Source: Phytoseiulus persimilis
Taxonomy: Eukaryota > Arthropoda > Arachnida > Mesostigmata > Phytoseiidae
Assembly: GCA_037576195.1 (NCBI GenBank)
Contig: CM075104.1
Span: 812,775-876,774, forward strand
DNA length: 64,000 nucleotides
Direction of reading: 5' to 3'
Made by a program: the position numbers and the translations under genes. Positions 11,626 through 21,249 of this stretch are shown piece after piece. Below the pieces are notes generated by a model. It searched no databases, was not told where the DNA came from, and saw only the letters and a list, made by a program, of their open reading frames with translations. Each line of letters starts with the position of its first letter. Position 1 is the first letter of the stretch.

Positions 11626-12235
11626 GTCATCATTTGACCTGGCCGGGTCCGTCTCATAAGAATCTCAAAGATGTCTGATAAGAAGTAAATTGTTGGGATC
11701 AGGTTTCATAGCGACTTCCACCCAACATGAGGGAATCCTTCCTCATGTTTGATGGAGAAAAGTTCGACGGAATTCCGCATTGAATCGCTCCATCTCGTGT
11801 TCTGGGAGCTCTACATGGCATTTGCGCTTCGGATTCTCGAAAAGACTCCCGATCGTCTCTTCGGCCGTTTCTGGGGCCCTTTTTCGAGGATTGCGAATCA
11901 GTTCTTGGATCCAATGCTGACCCATCAAAACTGGAAATGGTACTTTCTGAATCTTCCTGTACCAATTAACTGCGGGGCACAGAAATTTCGAGCGCGAAAT
12001 TAGGGCCTGAGATGATCAAATGCGGAAATCGTGAACGGAATATATATATACTTGCGTACCCCGTCGCGCTTCGCTGCGACGTTCGAGGGTGCTCGTCTGC
12101 GACAGAGGTCGGCCAACTTTTCCTGTTCAAGGCTATAATTAGGTCCCACATCTTGCCCCGGGATCCGACGCATGGAGATTCCTCAAGATTTTCGAATCCC
12201 TACCCATCGCAGAGTTTCTGAAGACTATTCCACCC
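11626..12235. other. unassigned region with possible Helitron 3' hairpin
   Basis: No recognised gene. Minus-strand open frames of 61-88 codons exist near 11700-11965 but show no domain I recognise. At 12058-12080 a GC-rich hairpin (CGTCGC ... GCGACG stem, plus-strand text CCGTCGCGCTTCGCTGCGAC) sits next to a TATATATA run. On the minus strand this looks like the hairpin found near Helitron 3' ends and would be downstream of Helitron B, but a CTRR end is not obvious. Confidence 0.35.
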
Positions 12236-12420
12236 CTGTCTGATCATACTTTTCGGGCTCCATGGAGATGATTCCGACGTCGATTTGACCATGCTTCATG
12301 AAGTCTTGTGGGGGTGATTCCGAGCTTGATCTGATCATACTTTTCGGAGTCCATGGAGACGATCTCGACTTGCATATGATCATACTTTTTAGGGGTCCAT
12401 GGAGGTTCTTGTAGGTACAG
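12236..12420 (+). repeat. diverged relatives of the 45-bp monomer
   Basis: Three irregular units share CTGATCATACTTTTCGG and CCATGGAGA blocks. They include GGGGGTGATTCCGAG, which matches the reverse complement of the 45-bp monomer. Spacing is irregular, so this looks like an old, decayed piece of the same repeat family downstream of the Helitron B genes. Confidence 0.55.
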
Positions 12421-12605
12421 AAGAACTGCCGTTTCTCCTCAACAGTGCTCCGCCGGTTACTTTCTGCGGCATCGTGGGAATTCTTCTAAACTATCATGTA
12501 TTGGATGTCCGAGTTGAACAATTAGAATAATGGCGAAGGAACTCTCAGATGGGGATGACGGCTTTTTACTTAGGTCTTCACAGTTGAGAAGCCTTCTCCT
12601 CACGG

Positions 12606-13500
12606 TCAAAGCTCTTCATAATTATGATTGGCGCTGTCTTCCTCAAACCAGCGATTGAGGTATCGCACAGTCTCATTGTCACTGTCGACAGTGATAATTG
12701 TATATGTCGTCGTCGACAGCATCATTTTACTATTGTACTCTCGCACTTGGAGGTTTTGGAACAGAACTGCCCGTCCTTCACAATTTTCGAGTACGTCCGT
12801 GAAATCTGGCCAGAGGCCGAGAGTGACTATTTCACAGGTGTCGTCGATGAGAAGGAGGTTGCGTTTCTTCCTCGGGCGTCCGTCTTGACAGTTGATAAGC
12901 TGTACTGGGCCAATTTCGAAAACGACTGCGATGAGGTCCACGATGCTGTTGACATCTCTCCCTCGTAGCTGTATGATGGTGAGAATATCAGTTTTCAACG
13001 GTGGAAGAGTGCTGTCGGGCAGCACGGTGTTTTTTTTGTCCACCGAACGAAATTGAGTTTTTTTTATCTTTGTTGTCGCGGAGTCGAAAGTTATCGTGCG
13101 GAATAAGTCTCCTACTTTGTAGCTGACGTACCTTTGTCAATGTCATTTCATTGGGATGACCGGTGATATTATGCGTTGGATTGGCTTTCTTGATGCGAAA
13201 CATCGTGAATTCGTAGCACTGTCCGACACGAACCTGCTCGAAGCTTCGTCTTGCAACATTGTCCCACGCCGTCACGTTGATTTTTCCGCTCTTGTCTTGG
13301 ATTACAAAACTGAAGACGTGTTCGTCTTCTCTCGAACGTTGCCTCAGCGAGGTCTTCGAGATCACTCTGCCCACAATGTTGGCACCCAGCGTGTTTGGCT
13401 GTAGGTCAGTGATTCGTGGTAGGGTTGCGGTGAGATCACTTTCTTCGACGTTCTCCGTAGAGCCTTCTTATGGAATGAATTATCACGCTGTTGGGGTTAT
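12606..13500 (-). pseudogene. Helitron-borne RPA-like (replication protein A) gene, frameshifted
   Basis: Two minus-strand open frames together resemble the DNA-binding OB folds of RPA70. The upstream part (about 13500-12988) contains SGKINVTAWDN and GQCYEFTMFRIKKAN, typical of the first OB fold. The downstream part (13043-12606) contains DLIAVVFEIGPV and NLLLIDDTCEIVTLGLWP, typical of the second. They are in different frames, so there is a frameshift between about 13090 and 13160. The C-terminal zinc-ribbon domain is not seen. RPA-like accessory genes are known in some Helitrons. Here it lies just downstream of the Rep fragment on the same strand, consistent with one element. Confidence 0.75.
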
Positions 13501-14361
13501 ACTGATGGAGGGCCGCGGGGGAGCGGTACGTGTTTTGTGACTGAATATCGGCTAAAAAATCATGAATCGCGTCGTAGGCTTTTGTTTTTAGTGAAATGCG
13601 CGCCTTAGCTACTTTGTTCTTGAGAAGATCCCGCCGTTGGTGCTGTTTATGCAAAGGCATCAGTACTCTTGTTTGAAACATGGGCCAATAGGGGATATTG
13701 GAGCGGCAGTGCTTTTCGCCCCGTTTTGTACAAGTAAATGTGTGAAGATGAGTTTGATTTCGTATCATACTTTGTTCCGATAGATCATCTTTATCTACGC
13801 TGCACAAATCAGTGATCATCTGTATTGTGCGTGGCATATTTTCCGACAAATCTTCTCCCGGATCATTCTCTGATCAGAGTAATATATGAGCGTGTGGGCT
13901 GCCTCTCTGCTGGAACTCTATGCGTAAGAAATAATCTATGACGCGATATTGCCCAAAAGGGTTATATTGTTTGGTTGCGCTTAGTATAGCCATGATAGTA
14001 TGTACCAACTTGTGGAAATAGATGGAACACGCGACTGGGTCCTCTGCCACCAAGGAAGAACGTTCGTACCGACCAAGCTCTTCAAAGTTTCTAGATTTGT
14101 ACTCGTCAGACAGCCTGCGCAGAATACGAAGTAAATTCGGCCAATTCATCTCGCTCGCGCTCATGGTCAAGAACGCAGTTGGCTTACCGAGTTGACGGAT
14201 CATGGCAAAGAGATCTTTCTCCCGAGTAGACCAGTATTGAACAGAGTTTGGAATTGTTCTCAAGAATGCTTGATTGGTGTCGATGAGTCGTTCCACGAAG
14301 TCGCGATCTTCAATCCTTTCGCGAGTTATATTTTTCGTTGAGCGTAGGGATCTATACATGT
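13436..14361 (-). pseudogene. Helitron B Rep, segment 3 (HUH region)
   Basis: Continuation of the Helitron B Rep reading frame after the hAT insertion. Motifs include FLTMSASEMNWPNLLRIL and the HUH motif GSPHAHILL (near 13890). Directly after it a TGA (near 13883-13885) stands where Trp is expected. The frame then resumes with a Cys/His stretch (HLHTFTCTKRGEKHC) and ends at 13436. The Tyr-containing C-terminal Rep region and the helicase are missing, replaced by the RPA-like gene. Nonfunctional as it stands. Confidence 0.85.
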
Positions 14362-14956
14362 CAGAGTTGGGCAGATTCGAATCATTTTGATTCGAATCTC
14401 TTCTGATTCGAATCATTGGATTCGAATCAGATCGGATCAGATGTGATTCGAATCATCCTGATTCGAATCATTTCTGGCTCGAATCAAGTGATTCGATGAT
14501 GCTGATTCGAATCACGTGACTCGAATCAAATTTTGATTCGAGTCATTTTCTGATTCGAATCATTTTCTGATTCGAATCCCTACTGTATATGATCGGCTTA
14601 GTTTGTCAGTTTGTCCGCACATTACTTTCCAACTCTGGAGGGGAGATTCCGAGACCAATCTGAGCATTACTTTCCAACTCTGAAGGATCACCCCCTCCAG
14701 AGTATGGAAGTAATGCTCAGATTGGTCTCGGAATCACCCCTCCAGCTTTTGAAAAGTATGGTCAGACTGGTCCCCGACTAAGCCGATTATATGTAGTAAG
14801 GATTCGAACCGGAAAATTATTCGAATCAAATTTTGATTCGAATCAGATGATCGATCCTGATTCGATTGATCAGCCTGATTCGACGGTTTTTTGATTCGAA
14901 TCACTTTTGATTCGATGTTTCTTGATTCGAATCAAAAGTGAATCTGCCCAACTCTG
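14362..14956. mobile_element. hAT-type MITE with internal TTCGAATC repeats
   Basis: A 595-bp non-autonomous element. Its first and last 17 bases are exact inverted repeats beginning CAGAGTTGGGCAGATT, matching the CAGNGNTGGGCA-type ends of hAT elements. It is flanked by a perfect 8-bp duplication ATACATGT (14354-14361 and 14957-14964), the hAT hallmark. The interior is dense with the palindromic motif TGATTCGAATCA. Removing one TSD copy and the element leaves the Helitron B Rep frame continuous, confirming the boundaries. Confidence 0.95.
14583..14796. mobile_element. nested TA-flanked MITE containing inverted 45-bp monomers
   Basis: Inside the hAT MITE. Ends are imperfect inverted repeats (CTGTATATGATCGGCTTAGT versus CTACATATAATCGGCTTAGT) flanked by TA. 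The interior is two 45-bp satellite monomers facing two in opposite orientation. It is one of the few places in the window where the monomer occurs as part of a discrete element and not a tandem array. Confidence 0.75.
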
Positions 14957-15110
14957 ATACATGTTTTGTATCGCGTCTCGGACCCTGATTCGAATATTCT
15001 TCATGGCCATGTAGAGCACGTGTCGAGGTGTCACTCCGCGGCGATCACTCCTCCGAATCTCCGACATACTCATGGTGTAGGCAGTAGAACGCACATTTTC
15101 TCCACCGTTC
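14957..15110 (-). pseudogene. Helitron B Rep, segment 2
   Basis: Short stretch of the same Rep frame lying between the hAT MITE and the gypsy element, including STAYTMSMSEIRRSDRRGV and PRHVLYMAMKN. Its two edges carry the duplications of the two insertions (ATACATGT at 14957-14964; GTTC at 15107-15110). The frame is continuous with segments 1 and 3. Confidence 0.85.
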
Positions 15111-15281
15111 TGTAAGGGAAGTGGTTTCGGATGCGCAAGAGCGCGAGAGAGAGACTTAGACGAAATGTGCACATGTCGTGAACGCGTCTGTAAGAAGAGA
15201 ATACAGCCAGTGCGAGTTGAGTTACGGTCGCAGCGAGTCATTACTTCCGTACCCTAGTTGCCATAGTGGCTAGCCCTCACA
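15111..15281 (+). repeat. 5' LTR of gypsy A
   Basis: 171 bp, TG...CA ended, matching 20523-20693 except for CCCTAG versus CCGTAG near base 15253. No obvious primer binding site starting with TGG directly follows it; the next bases are ATTCAGAAGTGGGGTACAGG. Confidence 0.95.
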
Positions 15282-15489
15282 ATTCAGAAGTGGGGTACAG
15301 GAAGGTTTCGCGGATCGTAACTTGTTGAGTCGAGACACAAGTGTGCTCGATTGCCGCAAAGTGCCAGGAGAAAAAAAAAAGTTGAGCGCGAAGCAGCTGA
15401 GTTGACATCACGTGGACGAGTCAGGAGACTTGTTTTGAGCGAGAGACAGCGGTTCTGAGATACCAGGAAGGCCGAAAACGACAGAAATC

Positions 15490-16266
15490 ATGGATCCATC
15501 GATACTCAAGAGCTTTGCAGAAATGATCTCGAAGGCAATACTGGAAAACACCGAGAAGGTAGCCGAGAAGATGGCGGACTCGAAAGAAAGTCTCAGGTTA
15601 GTGGAGCGGTCCGTTGACACTTCCGTATCGATTGAGCGCTTTTTCGGTGAGTCTGGGCTCGTGGCTGATGAGTGGCTGAAACAAGTCAAGCTAGCGAAGC
15701 AGATAGGACGGTGGTCAGAAGATTTCGCCAAAGGTGTGCTGCTGAATAAGATTGCGGGCCCCGCGAAGAGCTGGTACCGGAACCACGCTGCAGACTCGAC
15801 ATTCGAAGATTTCGAGAGGAAATTTCGCGAGGCATATATCCCGAGGAGGACACAGGCTATTGTGATGGATCAGCTTTACAGGAGCCGTCAGGGTCGGCAG
15901 GAAAGCCTCGAGGTTTTCGCAAGAAGAGTGGAAGATCTCGCTCTTGAGCTGAACATGCCACCAGAGGCCATCAAGGATCATATCCTCCGCGGACTATCAC
16001 CGCAATATTCTTTTCTGATTCATGGAGTTCGAGGTCGAGTCCACGCTGATGTGTCCGCGTTGGTACGTGACATTTCTGATACCATGGATTTCAACCGCAT
16101 GTGCAGTACGTCTCGGTCAGTGCCATTCGGATTCGAGAGCCGAGAACGCATGAGTCGAGAGCGGGTTGTTTGCTTCCGCTGTAATGGCGAAGGACACAGA
16201 TCCTTCGAATGCGAGTCAGACCGTCGAGGAAACACTCCGAGTCAGAGAGGGACCGTCTTCGCTTGA
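15490..16266 (+). CDS. gag of gypsy A
   Basis: 258-residue Gag. ATG at 15490 is the first good start after the leader. The N-terminal half is helical; the middle carries the retrotransposon gag core (WLKQVKLAKQIGRWSEDF; AYIPRRTQAIVMDQLYRS). A CCHC zinc knuckle (CFRCNGEGHRSFEC) lies at residues about 230-243. It would form the virus-like particle that packages element RNA. The stop at 16264-16266 is followed by pol in a different frame. Confidence 0.9.
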   Translation: MDPSILKSFAEMISKAILENTEKVAEKMADSKESLRLVERSVDTSVSIERFFGESGLVADEWLKQVKLAKQIGRWSEDFAKGVLLNKIAGPAKSWYRNHAADSTFEDFERKFREAYIPRRTQAIVMDQLYRSRQGRQESLEVFARRVEDLALELNMPPEAIKDHILRGLSPQYSFLIHGVRGRVHADVSALVRDISDTMDFNRMCSTSRSVPFGFESRERMSRERVVCFRCNGEGHRSFECESDRRGNTPSQRGTVFA

Positions 16267-16525
16267 AGATACGTCCCTAGGAGTCCGGAGGACGCGTCCA
16301 GGACAGACGACGTGCGAGCAAGCGGAATGGCCAGAACTTTCACTCCGGGAGCTGCAGGCAATCCGACCGACGCAGGAGCATCGGGTATTGCGTACAGCGA
16401 GCAGCGTACAATAGGTTCGGCGTTCCGAACACCCCCACAGCGCGACCGCTCGGAGCAGACATGCTTCCGTTCAAGGTGCACGGGGCCATATCGCTCCTGA
16501 ATGTCGGTCTCGAGAAGTCAATCGG
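16267..16525 (+). other. gag-pol junction of gypsy A, frames broken
   Basis: The pol frame is open from 16166 to a stop at about 16414 and opens again upstream of the ATG at 16526. Gag-pol expression would therefore need more than a single shift. Either this is decay or a start at 16526 is used. No other gene is seen here. Confidence 0.6.
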
Positions 16526-19500
16526 ATGGAGATCGAGTCAGAGTCGGAGCGCAACGAACCGGCCTCAGTGAAAGGAGTGAAGCATGTCCTGGTCAATGGG
16601 ACACCGTGGACGGCACGAGTGGATACTGAAGCAGAGGTGAGCGTAGTTGAAGAAACCGTAGCGAAAGAGTTGAAACTGGAACTCCGGGAGAGCCCGGTGA
16701 GAAATATCACCGGGGTTGGGAGAGGAACCTGTTCTCCGTTGGGTCAAGCTGTCATCACCATGGAAGCGGACGAACTGAAACATCGTGAGGTTACGTTGAC
16801 TGTGTTGCCAGATGGCAGCATCGGAAGCAGAGACATTCTTCTTGGGAAGGATCTGCTTGATCGTGGTCTCGTGACAATTTACTGTGGAGGCGATTCGTGG
16901 ATACTGAAGCCTGAGATGTTGGCCGACTTCGTATCGGATTGGAAGGACATGGAGCGACCGCGATCAAGTGGAGAAGAAGTGAAGCTTCTTGCGAAAGAAA
17001 ATGTAACCATCCCAGCGCAATCGATTCGGTTCGTGGAAACACAGTTGGTCGGCCAGCACGCTGACGCAGTGCTCTTGAACGAATCCAACCAGTCGGGACT
17101 ACTCTGTCGTGTAGAGCAAGGCGAAGTGTTCGTTCCGTTCTCGAACAGCGAACGGATTGAGAGGAAATTCAAGAAAGGAGCAGTGGTGGCTCGGGCGAGT
17201 GTAATTGTACACGATGATGTTTTCACACTTGAGCCGATGGCTCAGGCGGAAGGTTCTCGAATTATCAACCAAGTGCAGGTCTCTCTGAGAGTCGAAGCGA
17301 AAGATGTGGATTTTGGTGCCGTAATTCCACAGCGAATTCGAGACGGCTTGCTAGAAATACTAAATGAGAACCCCGAGGTAGTAGCGACTGGATTGCGGGA
17401 CTTGGGACGGACAGATCTCGCAAAGTGCACAATCGAGGAGACGGCTGCGAGTGGCCCAATTTGGCCAAGACCGTTCCGATTGTCGTTAGTAGAGCGCGAC
17501 GCGCTGAAGAGAATCATCGAGCAAATGTTGGAGACGGGCATCATCAGAGAATCAGCATCGCCATACGCGAGTCCAGTGATGCTGGTTCGCAAGAAAGATT
17601 CGTCGTGGCGTATGGTAATTGATTACCGGAAGTTGAACGAGCAAACAATCAGAAAAAATTTCCCGATACCCCTCGTGGATGACATTCTCGATGCAGTTGG
17701 GGGGAAGAATATCCACAGTACACTGGACCTTGCTTATGGGTACTTCCAAATACCGATGGAGACAGGTTCCGAGCGTAAAGCAGCTTTCATCACTCCAGAT
17801 GGACATTACGAACCAGTGGTGATGATGATGGGTTTGGCGAATGGACCAGCAGTTTTCCAAGAACTCATGACGAAGCTCCAGAGGGTGATTGGCGATAAGA
17901 CTGTGTTTCCATTTATCGACGACATGATATGTGCGGCTGATAAGTACGACGAACATTTGGAGCAGCTGAGAAAAATTATCATGGTCTTGAAAGAGGCAGG
18001 ATTAAAGATTCGTTTGAAGAAGTGCAAATTCTTCGGGGATACCGTCGAATTCCTTGGCTTCAGGATATCCGCCGATGGTGTACGCCCCGGGAAAGATAAC
18101 CTGAAGGCAATTGAGGAATTTCCAAGACCATCAAGCACTCAAGATGTTCGAAAGTTCGTGGGCCTTGCAAGCTTCTTTCGTCGTTTTATAAAAGGTTTCG
18201 CCTCAAATGCAAGTCCAATGATTGCGCTGATGAAGAAAGATGTGGAGTTCCAATGGAGTGAAGATTGTGAGAGATCGTTCGAGGACCTAAAGAAAAAGCT
18301 AGTCGCGGAGCCGGTGTTGGCGAAGTTCACGAAAGGATGTCCGATTCAAGTTCACACCGATGCATCCGGATCAGGACTCGGAGCTGCGTTAATGCAGAAA
18401 ATCGATGGTCATTGGAAATTGATTTATGCAGTGAGTCGTCGATTATCCGCGACAGAGAAAAACTACCATTCAACGAAGCTCGAACAGTTGGCTGTCACTT
18501 GGGCGTGTGAACGTTTTCGACACTATCTTTACGGCGAGAAGTTCGAAGTCGTAACGGATTGCGTGGCGGTTCAGGCTTTACGAAGCAAAACGTCGACCAG
18601 CCCCCAGATAGTTCGATGGTTGAACAAGTTGGCAGAGTTCACTTTTGACATCGTTCACCGAGCCGGTACAAGAATGCCGCACGTAGATGCGTTCAGTCGG
18701 TACCCGACCGAGGAAGCTGACGAAGAAAACCAAACAAGCGGTGGCGGAGAACAACCGAGCGCCCAGTCGGAACCAACAGTGAAGAAAGTGCGGCAGATCA
18801 GGTCGTTCGAGCACTCAATAGGAATGATTCAACAGCAGGATGAGTCCTTACAAGAAAAAATTCAGCATATACTGAAAAACCCGACGAGATTCGACGACTT
18901 TACGGTGAAGGATGGTGTTTTGTACAGAAACGAGGAGTCAGACGGTCAGGTGAAGCTCCTGTTTGTGGTCCCAGATTCCATGAGGAAGTATCTATGCGTC
19001 ATCATGCACGAGAAGTCAGGACACTTCGGGAAAGACAAAACTCTATCTCTGATAAAAGAGCGATTCTGGTTTCCCGGCATGAGGAAGTATGTCCATCAGC
19101 ATATTCGAGTGTGCATTCCGTGTCTGTTCAAGAAAGAGGTGGCAGGGAAGCAGGAAGGCCTTTGCAACTCATCATTGCCGCCGAAGCGACCGTTCTACAA
19201 GGTTCACATCGACCACGTCGGCCCGTTTCCAAAGTCGAGCGGACGCGAACACATTATAGTTCTTGTGGATAGTTTGACGAAATTCGTGGTGCTGGAAGCA
19301 GTGAAGTCCACGGAGTCAAAGTACGTGATTGGATTCCTGGAGAAATTGATTCTGAATTACGGAGCGCCAAAGGTGATCGTGTCGGACCGAGGTACTGCAT
19401 TCACATCGAGAAACTTCAGCAAATTCGTCGCAGAAAGAGGAATCACACATGTGAAAACGTCGACTCAGCGGCCGCAGGCGAATGGCTCAGCGGAACGGAT

Positions 19501-20437
19501 GGTGAAGAACGTAGTTTCTGTTTTGCGGAGCCTCTGCTTTCATCCTGAGAAGAAGGAGTGGGCCGCGAAGGTTCCGATTGCTGCTCATCATATAAACAGA
19601 GCACCTGCGAAGTCAACGGGTAAATCGCCGTTTGAGGCCCTATATGGATATTTGCCGCCGATGGAAGGTTTCTCGATGTTCGTGGACGAACAGCAGCCAC
19701 CGGGGGGATGGCGACCACCGCGAGCTATCCAGGAAGAAGTTCGAGCAGCTACCTTGAGAGCTCAGCAGGAGTACGCGGCGCAGTATGACAAGCATCGCAG
19801 GCCACACCGAATCCTTTATTCAGTGGGGGATATCGTAGTAGTAAGGAGACTCCCAGTGGCAACGGGAGAACCCACCAAGCTGCAGCCGAAGTATCGGGGG
19901 CCGTACACCGTCAGTATGGTGTTGCCAAAAGATACCTATCAGATCACGCAGTTAGCCAGCCGACCCTATATCACCACGGCCCATTGTTCGCAGTTGAAGT
20001 TGTTCAAAGTCGCATGCGGGAGTGGAGATGAGATCGTTTCAGATGAGACTGAGACAGACGAGAGCGAAGGACAACCTGTGTCGACCACCTACCGCGAGCA
20101 GGCATCACCGCGAGGCGAGTCATCGGAGGATAGTCGAATGGAAACCAGTGGAACCTCCACAGAGTCGCCGCAGACTGGAGGCCCGGAGGTCGATCAGCAA
20201 ACGCTAGAAACGGACGCTCAATTGGCAAGCCTCATGGAGAACACGCTCCACACCGTCGAGGACGAAGGAGCCGCGATTGGCCTGGATGAGGCGTTCATGG
20301 TTCCGCCTGATACTCCGCGAACCGATGGAGCCGAAGGAGGGACTCAAGACACTCCGGAGCAGGAAGAGGTCTCAGCCCAAGTAATTCCTTCCCGGCGATA
20401 TCCGCAAAGACGCCGTCGTCGGCCACAGTGGTATTGA
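16526..20437 (+). CDS. pol of gypsy A (PR-RT-RNase H-IN)
   Basis: 1303-residue polyprotein without internal stop. Protease is near residue 30, where ARVDTEAEVSVV shows DTE in place of the usual DTG, probably inactivating. Reverse transcriptase runs about 290-490 with IDYRKLNEQ and FPFIDDMI (the YxDD box as FIDD). RNase H is at about 605-730 (VHTDASGSGLGAAL). The integrase zinc domain is at about 825-870 (HEKSGHFG...CIPC). The integrase core is at about 890-1000 with D, D, E in HIDHVGPF, IVSDRGTAF and GSAERMVKN. The C-terminus is a long acidic Ser/Thr/Glu-rich tail ending in a basic RRYPQRRRRR patch. Confidence 0.93.
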   Translation: MEIESESERNEPASVKGVKHVLVNGTPWTARVDTEAEVSVVEETVAKELKLELRESPVRNITGVGRGTCSPLGQAVITMEADELKHREVTLTVLPDGSIGSRDILLGKDLLDRGLVTIYCGGDSWILKPEMLADFVSDWKDMERPRSSGEEVKLLAKENVTIPAQSIRFVETQLVGQHADAVLLNESNQSGLLCRVEQGEVFVPFSNSERIERKFKKGAVVARASVIVHDDVFTLEPMAQAEGSRIINQVQVSLRVEAKDVDFGAVIPQRIRDGLLEILNENPEVVATGLRDLGRTDLAKCTIEETAASGPIWPRPFRLSLVERDALKRIIEQMLETGIIRESASPYASPVMLVRKKDSSWRMVIDYRKLNEQTIRKNFPIPLVDDILDAVGGKNIHSTLDLAYGYFQIPMETGSERKAAFITPDGHYEPVVMMMGLANGPAVFQELMTKLQRVIGDKTVFPFIDDMICAADKYDEHLEQLRKIIMVLKEAGLKIRLKKCKFFGDTVEFLGFRISADGVRPGKDNLKAIEEFPRPSSTQDVRKFVGLASFFRRFIKGFASNASPMIALMKKDVEFQWSEDCERSFEDLKKKLVAEPVLAKFTKGCPIQVHTDASGSGLGAALMQKIDGHWKLIYAVSRRLSATEKNYHSTKLEQLAVTWACERFRHYLYGEKFEVVTDCVAVQALRSKTSTSPQIVRWLNKLAEFTFDIVHRAGTRMPHVDAFSRYPTEEADEENQTSGGGEQPSAQSEPTVKKVRQIRSFEHSIGMIQQQDESLQEKIQHILKNPTRFDDFTVKDGVLYRNEESDGQVKLLFVVPDSMRKYLCVIMHEKSGHFGKDKTLSLIKERFWFPGMRKYVHQHIRVCIPCLFKKEVAGKQEGLCNSSLPPKRPFYKVHIDHVGPFPKSSGREHIIVLVDSLTKFVVLEAVKSTESKYVIGFLEKLILNYGAPKVIVSDRGTAFTSRNFSKFVAERGITHVKTSTQRPQANGSAERMVKNVVSVLRSLCFHPEKKEWAAKVPIAAHHINRAPAKSTGKSPFEALYGYLPPMEGFSMFVDEQQPPGGWRPPRAIQEEVRAATLRAQQEYAAQYDKHRRPHRILYSVGDIVVVRRLPVATGEPTKLQPKYRGPYTVSMVLPKDTYQITQLASRPYITTAHCSQLKLFKVACGSGDEIVSDETETDESEGQPVSTTYREQASPRGESSEDSRMETSGTSTESPQTGGPEVDQQTLETDAQLASLMENTLHTVEDEGAAIGLDEAFMVPPDTPRTDGAEGGTQDTPEQEEVSAQVIPSRRYPQRRRRRPQWY

Positions 20438-20522
20438 TGTATATTTTCAGTCAGGTAGCTTCGATCAACCGCAACCAAATGTTCTATTCAGCTGAGGACA
20501 GCTAGGGAGTCGAATGACCGAA

Positions 20523-20693
20523 TGTAAGGGAAGTGGTTTCGGATGCGCAAGAGCGCGAGAGAGAGACTTAGACGAAATGTGCACATGTCGTGAACGCGTC
20601 TGTAAGAAGAGAATACAGCCAGTGCGAGTTGAGTTACGGTCGCAGCGAGTCATTACTTCCGTACCGTAGTTGCCATAGTGGCTAGCCCTCACA
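20523..20693 (+). repeat. 3' LTR of gypsy A
   Basis: Matches the 5' LTR except one base. It is preceded by a purine-rich stretch (GAGGACAGCTAGGGAG, 20495-20510) that may act as the polypurine tract, and followed by the GTTC target duplication. Confidence 0.95.
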
Positions 20694-21240
20694 GTTCGAA
20701 ACTATTTCACGAGGGACTCCGAAATATATGGACGGGAATGAGAGCTCCTCCGCGTATTTGTCGAAAATGAGGCTCTCCGGTGTACGGTACTGCCCGGGGG
20801 CGATGTCCAAACACTGATCCTCATTCCACATCATAGTTTGCTGCCTAGTGTGGATTAACTCGGAATTCGGCGCTTCGAATTCATTCAAAATCTCGATGCT
20901 CTCATCAGAAGGCTCTGGAACATCCTCGTCGGGTACTGAGTTGCTGAATACAGACCAGTCGATAGCAATATTATAATGTTTGTAGAGCGGCTGCTCGACT
21001 AAAAATCGAAGCCAAGTGGCGATTGTCGATTTTTTGACGAACCCACTGAGATACGAGGATTTATGAATTATGTTCTTCTTCAAACTCACATTAAATGCAT
21101 GATAATCATCCAAGGATCTCGGCAAGCTCGTGACCATTGTGTTAACATCTACAGGGACGTTAATGATTTGACCAACGATCCCGTAACAGCCTCCATGGCG
21201 CAAGCGACGGATTTGCATGAAAGGAATCGGAGCGGTGAAA
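20694..21240 (-). pseudogene. Helitron B Rep, segment 1 (N-terminal part)
   Basis: Minus-strand coding with motifs typical of arthropod Helitron Rep proteins: IVGQIINVPVDVNTMV, KKNIIHKSSYLSGFVKKST, FLVEQPLYKHYNI, and CLDIAPGQYRTPESLIFD. The frame runs into the gypsy A insertion at the GTTC duplication and continues in frame at 15110. Upstream of about 21240 an in-frame stop appears and LINE sequence follows, so the N-terminus is truncated. Confidence 0.87.
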
Positions 21241-21249
21241 TCAAACGCT

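Larger units (their letters stand above)
15111..20693 (+). mobile_element. Ty3/gypsy LTR retrotransposon A, nearly complete
   Basis: A 5583-bp element with 171-bp LTRs (15111-15281 and 20523-20693) that begin TGTAAGGG and end CTCACA. The LTRs differ at one position that I can see. A 4-bp target duplication GTTC flanks it (15107-15110, 20694-20697). It encodes gag and pol on the plus strand and interrupts the Helitron B Rep gene. Few LTR differences imply a recent insertion. Confidence 0.95.

Noticed and set aside
11699-11965. small minus-strand gene of 61-88 codons
   Set aside because: Two overlapping frames with no recognised domain or element context; not enough support.
12041-12090. definite Helitron 3' end for Helitron B
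   Set aside because: The hairpin and TATA run fit, but no CTRR end at the right distance is visible; kept only as a possibility.
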